NCBI GenBank assembly: GCA_004299305.1
Contig: SCPZ01000124.1
Span: 1 to 59,543, forward strand
Reading direction: 5' to 3'
Source: Methylobacter sp.
GTDB lineage: Bacteria > Pseudomonadota > Gammaproteobacteria > Methylococcales > Methylomonadaceae
Length of the DNA: 59,543 bases
This document shows, one piece after another, positions 55,616 to 59,543 of the stretch. The position numbers and the translations under genes were made by a program. How positions within the stretch are numbered: the first letter of the stretch is position 1; each line of letters opens with the position of its first letter. A model generated the notes under the pieces. It was not told where the DNA came from and ran no database searches. It saw only the letters and a list, made by a program, of their open reading frames with translations.

Positions 55616-55880
55616 GGAGATGATGTTGGCGGATTGTCTAGCAATGATGATACAGTTACTGACTTTGCAGCGGGCGATAAAATCGACTTGTCTGCCGTTG
55701 ATACGAATCTTCAACGAGCAGATGACCAAGCGTTTTCGTTTTTAGGCAGTAAGCCTATACAAGGTGCGCAATTCGACTGGCTTGCTTTATGGTGATATAG
55801 ATGCTGACAAGCATTCGGATTTCATTATACCTACAGGTCCAGGTGATGTTGTGCCCACCACAGCCGACTTCATCCTTTAA
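55616..55880 (+). pseudogene. C-terminal remnant of an RTX/serralysin-type secreted protein
   Basis: Frame one (55616-55795) reads DTVTDFAAGDKIDLSAVD, then DDQAFSFLGSKPIQGAQF and stops. A +1 shifted frame from about 55779 continues YGDIDADKHSDFIIPT and ends PTTADFIL at a TAA. Together they match the C-terminal serralysin-like domain of type I secreted RTX proteins, which also carries the secretion signal. The upstream coding part is absent, so this is a decayed 3' end, with a frameshift near 55779-55795. Confidence 0.75.
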
Positions 55881-55934
55881 TCGCTAACTCAACTAATAAG
55901 CCGCCGACTTTTTTCCACACATAAAATAATTCTT

Positions 55935-56156
55935 ATGAATACCGCAGATTTAATTTACCAAGAATCACAAATACTTCCCGAAAACTTACGCGCCGAAGTA
56001 CTGGACTTTATTGGCTACTTAAAGACTCGTTATGCTATCAATACTGAACATATTGATACAGAAAAGAAAATAGCTGAATTAGAAGCCGCTTTTGCACCTT
56101 ATCGCACAAGCTTTAAAGGATTTGTCTTTAATCGCGATGAAGCTAATGAACGCTAA
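55935..56156 (+). CDS. DUF2281-type antitoxin
   Basis: A 73-residue protein starting with the DUF2281 pattern (ADLIYQESQILPENLRAEVL then DFIGYLKTRY) and ending in a variable acidic C-terminus. Such proteins are usually the antitoxin of a VapC-like PIN toxin encoded just downstream. Here the next frame overlaps by 11 bases but is a truncated PIN gene, so the pair is no longer complete. Confidence 0.8.
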   Translation: MNTADLIYQESQILPENLRAEVLDFIGYLKTRYAINTEHIDTEKKIAELEAAFAPYRTSFKGFVFNRDEANER

Positions 56157-56247
56157 CTTTATGGACACCAATATCGTTGTGTACAGTCTGAGTGATGACG
56201 ATGAAAAACGTCTTCACCAGTTGATTATTCTCAATCCGTTCAAATAG
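56146..56247 (+). pseudogene. VapC-like PIN toxin with internal deletion
   Basis: A 33-codon frame. The first part, MDTNIVVYSLSDDDEKR, is the start of a PIN domain with its first catalytic Asp. It is joined directly to LHQLIILNPFK, which resembles the end of PIN proteins (LxIINPF). About 90 internal codons are therefore missing without loss of frame or stop. It overlaps the antitoxin gene as intact vapBC pairs do. Confidence 0.7.
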
Positions 56248-56344
56248 ATATGTGCCTCCAAACCGCCTTTTCCGTAAACAGGCGGTTTGTCTCTCAAAAA
56301 ATCCCGTGTTTGTTAAAATACAGCCAACACTTTTGGAGAACGCC

Positions 56345-56914
56345 ATGAACCTTGCCCAGCCCACATTAGAAGATATTTGGAAACTTTTTCAAGAGACCGA
56401 TAGAAAGTTTCAAGAAACCGATAGAAAATTCCAGGAAACAGATAGAAAGTTTCAGGAAACCGACAAGAAAATTAAGCAAGTCACCGAAAACATTGGCCGC
56501 TTAAGCAATAAACTCGGCGACTTTATTGAAGAAATGGTACACCCCGCCGCTGTGCGATTGTTTCAAGAGCGCGGTATTGACGTCCATGAAGTACACCGGA
56601 ATGTCAGCTCCACCCGTCATGGCGAAGGCATTGAAGTGGATTTATTGGTCGTTAATGACACCGATATAATCGCTATCGAATGTAAAAGTACACTCAGCAT
56701 TGATGATGTCAATGACCACTTGGAACGCCTGGAAAAACTAAAACGTTTATTGCCCGCCTATAGCAACAAACAAGTCATGGGCGCGGTAACAGCCATGGTT
56801 ATTCCTGAAAATGTCGCTCAATATGCCTATCGACAGGGCTTATATGTAATAGGACAGACCGGAAATCAGTTAGTGGTGCGTAATGATTTAAAATTCAACG
56901 CTAAAATTTGGTAA
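56345..56914 (+). CDS. DUF3782 protein, PD-(D/E)XK nuclease-like
   Basis: A 189-residue protein. After MNLAQPTLEDIWKLF come four heptads of the type QETDRKF (about residues 16-43), a coiled coil. The C-terminal domain has the nuclease-fold pattern: EVDLLVVND and IIAIECKSTL (the E-x-K motif). A ribosome binding site GGAG lies before the ATG at 56345; a longer frame adds unrelated residues. Such proteins are common and of unknown role. The 21-base DNA repeats of the heptads might vary in number between strains. Confidence 0.85.
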   Translation: MNLAQPTLEDIWKLFQETDRKFQETDRKFQETDRKFQETDKKIKQVTENIGRLSNKLGDFIEEMVHPAAVRLFQERGIDVHEVHRNVSSTRHGEGIEVDLLVVNDTDIIAIECKSTLSIDDVNDHLERLEKLKRLLPAYSNKQVMGAVTAMVIPENVAQYAYRQGLYVIGQTGNQLVVRNDLKFNAKIW

Positions 56915-56928
56915 TCGAATACCCGCTC

Positions 56929-58332
56929 ATGTATAAGACTCACATAAACCACCAGGCCTACGATTTTAAAACCCTGAGCAAGCTGATGGCTAAGGCTGCA
57001 CCGGCGCGTTCCGGCGATTATCTGGCCGGGGTCGGTGCGATCAATAACCTTGAACGGGTCGCGGCGCAGTGGGTGCTGGCCGATGTGCCGCTAAAACGCT
57101 TTCTTAATGAAGCGCTGGTGCCTTATGAACAGGATGAAGTCACCCGTTTGATTATTGACGAGCATGACAGCGCGGCTTTTGCGACCATCAGTCACCTGAC
57201 GGTCGGCGATTTTCGTAACTGGCTATTGTCCGAGCAGGCGACAACCGCAGCGCTAAGCGCTATAGCCCCAGGCGTAACCCCGGAAATGGCGGCCGCCGTC
57301 TGTAAAATCATGCGCATCCAGGATTTGATCCTGGTCGCTAAAAAATGCCGCGTGATTACCCGCTTTAGGAACACCATTGGTCTTGAAAACCGCTTGTCCA
57401 CACGCTTGCAACCCAATCATCCTACCGATAATCCAGCCGGTGTCGCCGCCAGCCTGCTGGACGGCTTGCTGTATGGTTGCGGCGATGCCGTTATCGGCAT
57501 TAACCCGGCTTCCGACAATCTTGAGGCAACCTCGCGCTTGCTGCACATGCTGCATGAGGTGATCGAACGTTATCAAATTCCGACGCAATCTTGTGTATTG
57601 GCGCATGTAACGACGACCCTGAAAGCCATAGAACAGGGCGCACCGGTTGACCTGGTGTTTCAATCCATAGCCGGAACGCAAAAAGCCAATGACAGCTTCG
57701 GCATCAACCTGGATTTATTACAGGAAGCGCATCTTGCCGCTCTGGAATTGGGCCGCGGCACGCTGGGCGATAACTGCATGTATTTTGAAACCGGACAAGG
57801 TAGTGCGCTGTCCGCCAATGCCCATCAAGGGCTGGATCAGCAAACCTGCGAAGCCAGGGCTTATGCGGTCGCGCGCAAATTTAAACCGCTGCTGGTCAAT
57901 ACCGTGGTCGGTTTTATCGGCCCGGAATATCTTTACGACGGCAAGCAGATTATCCGCGCCGGTTTGGAAGATCATTTCTGCGGCAAACTGCTGGGCCTGC
58001 CGATGGGTTGCGATGTCTGCTACACCAACCACGCCGAAGCCGACCAGGATGATATGGATATGTTGCTGACCCAATTGGCCGTTGCCGGCGGCACCTTTAT
58101 TATGGGCGTCCCCGGCGCCGACGATGTGATGCTCAATTATCAATCCACATCCTTCCATGATGCGCTTTACCTGCGCCAAGTGCTGGGACTCAGGCCCGCG
58201 CCCGAATTTGAGCAATGGCTGCAACAACACGGAATTTTTAACGCGGCAAATCAATTGCAACAACGACCTGAACTACCGGCCTTATTTAAGTCGGCTTTAC
58301 AAAATCTGAGTGGCGACGATGAGCAACGATAA
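56929..58332 (+). CDS. eutB: Ethanolamine ammonia-lyase large subunit
   Basis: A 467-residue TIM-barrel subunit of the adenosylcobalamin-dependent lyase that converts ethanolamine to acetaldehyde and ammonia. Typical features are ARSGDYLAGVGA near residue 25, the VIGINPASDN segment and MGCDVCYTNHAEADQDD near the C-terminus. The ATG at 56929 is preferred. The gene overlaps eutC by 14 bases. No microcompartment genes are present, so this is the short, non-microcompartment type of use, probably as a nitrogen source. Confidence 0.96.
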   Translation: MYKTHINHQAYDFKTLSKLMAKAAPARSGDYLAGVGAINNLERVAAQWVLADVPLKRFLNEALVPYEQDEVTRLIIDEHDSAAFATISHLTVGDFRNWLLSEQATTAALSAIAPGVTPEMAAAVCKIMRIQDLILVAKKCRVITRFRNTIGLENRLSTRLQPNHPTDNPAGVAASLLDGLLYGCGDAVIGINPASDNLEATSRLLHMLHEVIERYQIPTQSCVLAHVTTTLKAIEQGAPVDLVFQSIAGTQKANDSFGINLDLLQEAHLAALELGRGTLGDNCMYFETGQGSALSANAHQGLDQQTCEARAYAVARKFKPLLVNTVVGFIGPEYLYDGKQIIRAGLEDHFCGKLLGLPMGCDVCYTNHAEADQDDMDMLLTQLAVAGGTFIMGVPGADDVMLNYQSTSFHDALYLRQVLGLRPAPEFEQWLQQHGIFNAANQLQQRPELPALFKSALQNLSGDDEQR

Positions 58333-59122
58333 TGAACCGGCAATTGCCCAAGATCCTTGGCACAGCTTGAAACAATTCACCCCGGCGCGTATCGCTTTAG
58401 GACGGGCGGGAATGAGCCTGCCGACTCGCGCCTGTTTGGATTTTCAGTTGGCCCATGCACTGGCCCGCGATGCGGTCGATATAGCGCTGGATTTTGCAGG
58501 ACTCGAACAACGCTTGAGTGTGCTTGGCTATCAAACGCTGACCCTGCAAAGCCAGGCGGAAAACCAATCGATGTATTTGCAGCGCCCCGATCTCGGACGC
58601 TTGTTAAGTTCATCGGCTATAGCCTGTTTACAACACACAAGCCCAATCCAGGCCGATGCCGTTATCGTGGTTGCCGACGGTTTATCGTCTACCGCTATAG
58701 AACACCACGCCGTACCGTTCCTGAGTTTATTGCTGCCCGAACTGCAACAAAAGGGCTACAGACTGCCTTCGATGTGTCTGGTAAAACACGGAAGAGTAGC
58801 GATTGGCGATGCTATCGCGGAACACTATGCCGCCAGGTTATGCGTTGTCTTGATCGGTGAACGGCCCGGCTTAAGCTCGCCCGACAGCATGGGCATTTAC
58901 TTCACCTATCAGGCCAGGTCTGGCATCAGCACCGATGCCGAACGCAATTGCATTTCCAATATTCATCAAAACGGCCTGAGTTATGAACAGGCGCTAAAGA
59001 AATTGCTGTTTTTAATCGATGAAGCTGAAAAACTACAGCTTTCGGGGGTTAATTTAAAAGACCAAACCACTGACGCGGCGCCGGATGACCAGCCAAAACA
59101 GGCTAATTTTCTACTGGATTAG
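58319..59122 (+). CDS. eutC: Ethanolamine ammonia-lyase small subunit
   Basis: A 267-residue subunit that completes the active site and the cobalamin site with EutB. It has the family segments TPARIALGRAGMSLPT near the start, FQLAHALARDAVD, and VLIGERPGLSSPDSMGIYFTY near the C-terminal third. ATG at 58319 is chosen; a GTG at 58310 is the alternative. A short lysine/aspartate tail follows the conserved domain. Confidence 0.95.
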   Translation: MSNDNEPAIAQDPWHSLKQFTPARIALGRAGMSLPTRACLDFQLAHALARDAVDIALDFAGLEQRLSVLGYQTLTLQSQAENQSMYLQRPDLGRLLSSSAIACLQHTSPIQADAVIVVADGLSSTAIEHHAVPFLSLLLPELQQKGYRLPSMCLVKHGRVAIGDAIAEHYAARLCVVLIGERPGLSSPDSMGIYFTYQARSGISTDAERNCISNIHQNGLSYEQALKKLLFLIDEAEKLQLSGVNLKDQTTDAAPDDQPKQANFLLD

Positions 59123-59424
59123 CCGCATCCAGTCTGCCGTTTTCGTATTGAGCATTGCACCGACACAAAACTCTGCGGAAAAATAACAATCAACATTTAT
59201 TCACAATAACCTGTGGATAACTCTGTGTATTGGCTGTTGTATTACTCGCTTAGCTGCGGTTTTTATTAGGGTTTTGTTAAATTGCACCTTAACTCAACAT
59301 ATCAATAACAGTGTTAATTATCAATAGCTTGCAATTAATCGCATGACTTTAAACGACACGTTTGAAGTCAACGCTAAGTCACTGATTGTTGCTGTGTGCA
59401 ACTGATGGCTACCCAGTTAAAGCG
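59123..59424. other. AT-rich intergenic region with two DnaA-box-like sites
   Basis: After eutC about 300 AT-rich bases have no gene. TTATTCACA (59197-59205) and, in the opposite orientation, TGTGGATAA (59212-59220) both match the DnaA box consensus TTWTNCACA. Two sites are too few to claim an origin; they may be regulatory or chance. Confidence 0.35.
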
Positions 59425-59543
59425 CATAAGTATCTACACAAGTACCGGCTCCTTCTCCCTTGAGGGAGAAGGTTGGGATGAGGGGGATATAAATGCTTGT
59501 TTTTATTCTCCTCACCCCAACCCTCTCCAACAGGAGAGGGAGC
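59425..59543. repeat. Dispersed repeat, family R3, copy 2 (119 bp)
   Basis: Nearly identical to 1241-1359 over the full 119 bases and in the same orientation. The window ends exactly where the first copy's similarity ends, in GAGAGGGAGC. Confidence 0.85.

Noticed and set aside
57253-58263. Long frames antisense to eutB (142 and 181 codons)
   Set aside because: They are shadows of the conserved eutB gene, with no independent family similarity.
1-59543. tRNA, rRNA or riboswitch genes
   Set aside because: I found no stretch with a T-arm sequence in tRNA context, no rRNA and no recognisable riboswitch leader, including upstream of valS and eutB.

Overview
The window reads as chromosomal DNA of a free-living gammaproteobacterium of moderate GC content (by eye). 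The best supported guess is a relative of the methanotrophic Methylococcales. This rests on the yacG-zapD-coaE-pilD-pilC-pilB order, paired pilT/pilU-type ATPases, FabA/FabB, Bpt, ZapD and a DUF5062 protein. No methane-oxidation gene is present, so the order-level placement is inference. Nearly all genes are housekeeping genes, set in intergenic DNA rich in small palindromic repeats. No tRNA, rRNA or CRISPR array was seen.

Layout. 1-1480: eroded accessory DNA with a higBA pair whose toxin is broken by an internal UGA, plus repeats. 1486-5002: ftsH and an unusual sigma-70 family factor on the minus strand, separated by a four-unit 51-bp tandem array. 5440-11163: a glycosyltransferase, then a MoxR / DUF58 / transglutaminase operon. 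11416-16358: a CopZ-like metallochaperone, a TctE/QseC-type two-component system, and a beta-carbonic anhydrase followed by a SulP transporter (probable bicarbonate uptake and hydration pair). 16462-24996 (minus): yacG, zapD, coaE, pilD, pilC, pilB, valS. 25699-25872: a 57-aa membrane protein gene with its own promoter and terminator. 26255-29886: an integrase remnant and two PilT/PilU-family retraction ATPases. 30189-34501: a second, intact higBA pair, a YcgN-family protein, a PHP-domain nuclease and an ABC exporter. 34901-40509: a CheB-CheR-PAS protein and a PAS-GGDEF-EAL protein. 40844-49175: slt, fabA, fabB, ttcA, a SAM hydrolase, moaA and rhlE. 49204-55489: a small lipoprotein, an oxidoreductase, DUF5062, bpt, and a lipid cluster (LpxH-like phosphatase, LplT, MGDG-synthase-like glycosyltransferase). 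55616-59122: remnants of an RTX/serralysin-type protein and a VapC toxin, a DUF3782 nuclease-like protein, and eutB-eutC.

The most notable observation is a 51-nt palindromic element inserted in frame inside essential or housekeeping proteins: twice in valS, once in slt, once in ttcA. Each copy adds the same 17-residue peptide type (I-x-x-DGVYA...G-x-G-x-A). The copies differ mainly in the stems of their hairpins, and the differences keep base pairing. The 51-bp tandem array between ftsH and the sigma gene can be aligned to it and has the same two-hairpin architecture. The family therefore seems to live both inside proteins and between genes, comparable in principle to Rickettsia palindromic elements. 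Both hairpin loops present GGA, which resembles CsrA/RsmA sites; that functional idea is speculative.

At least five further dispersed repeat families occupy the intergenic regions, and both ends of the window lie in such repeats.
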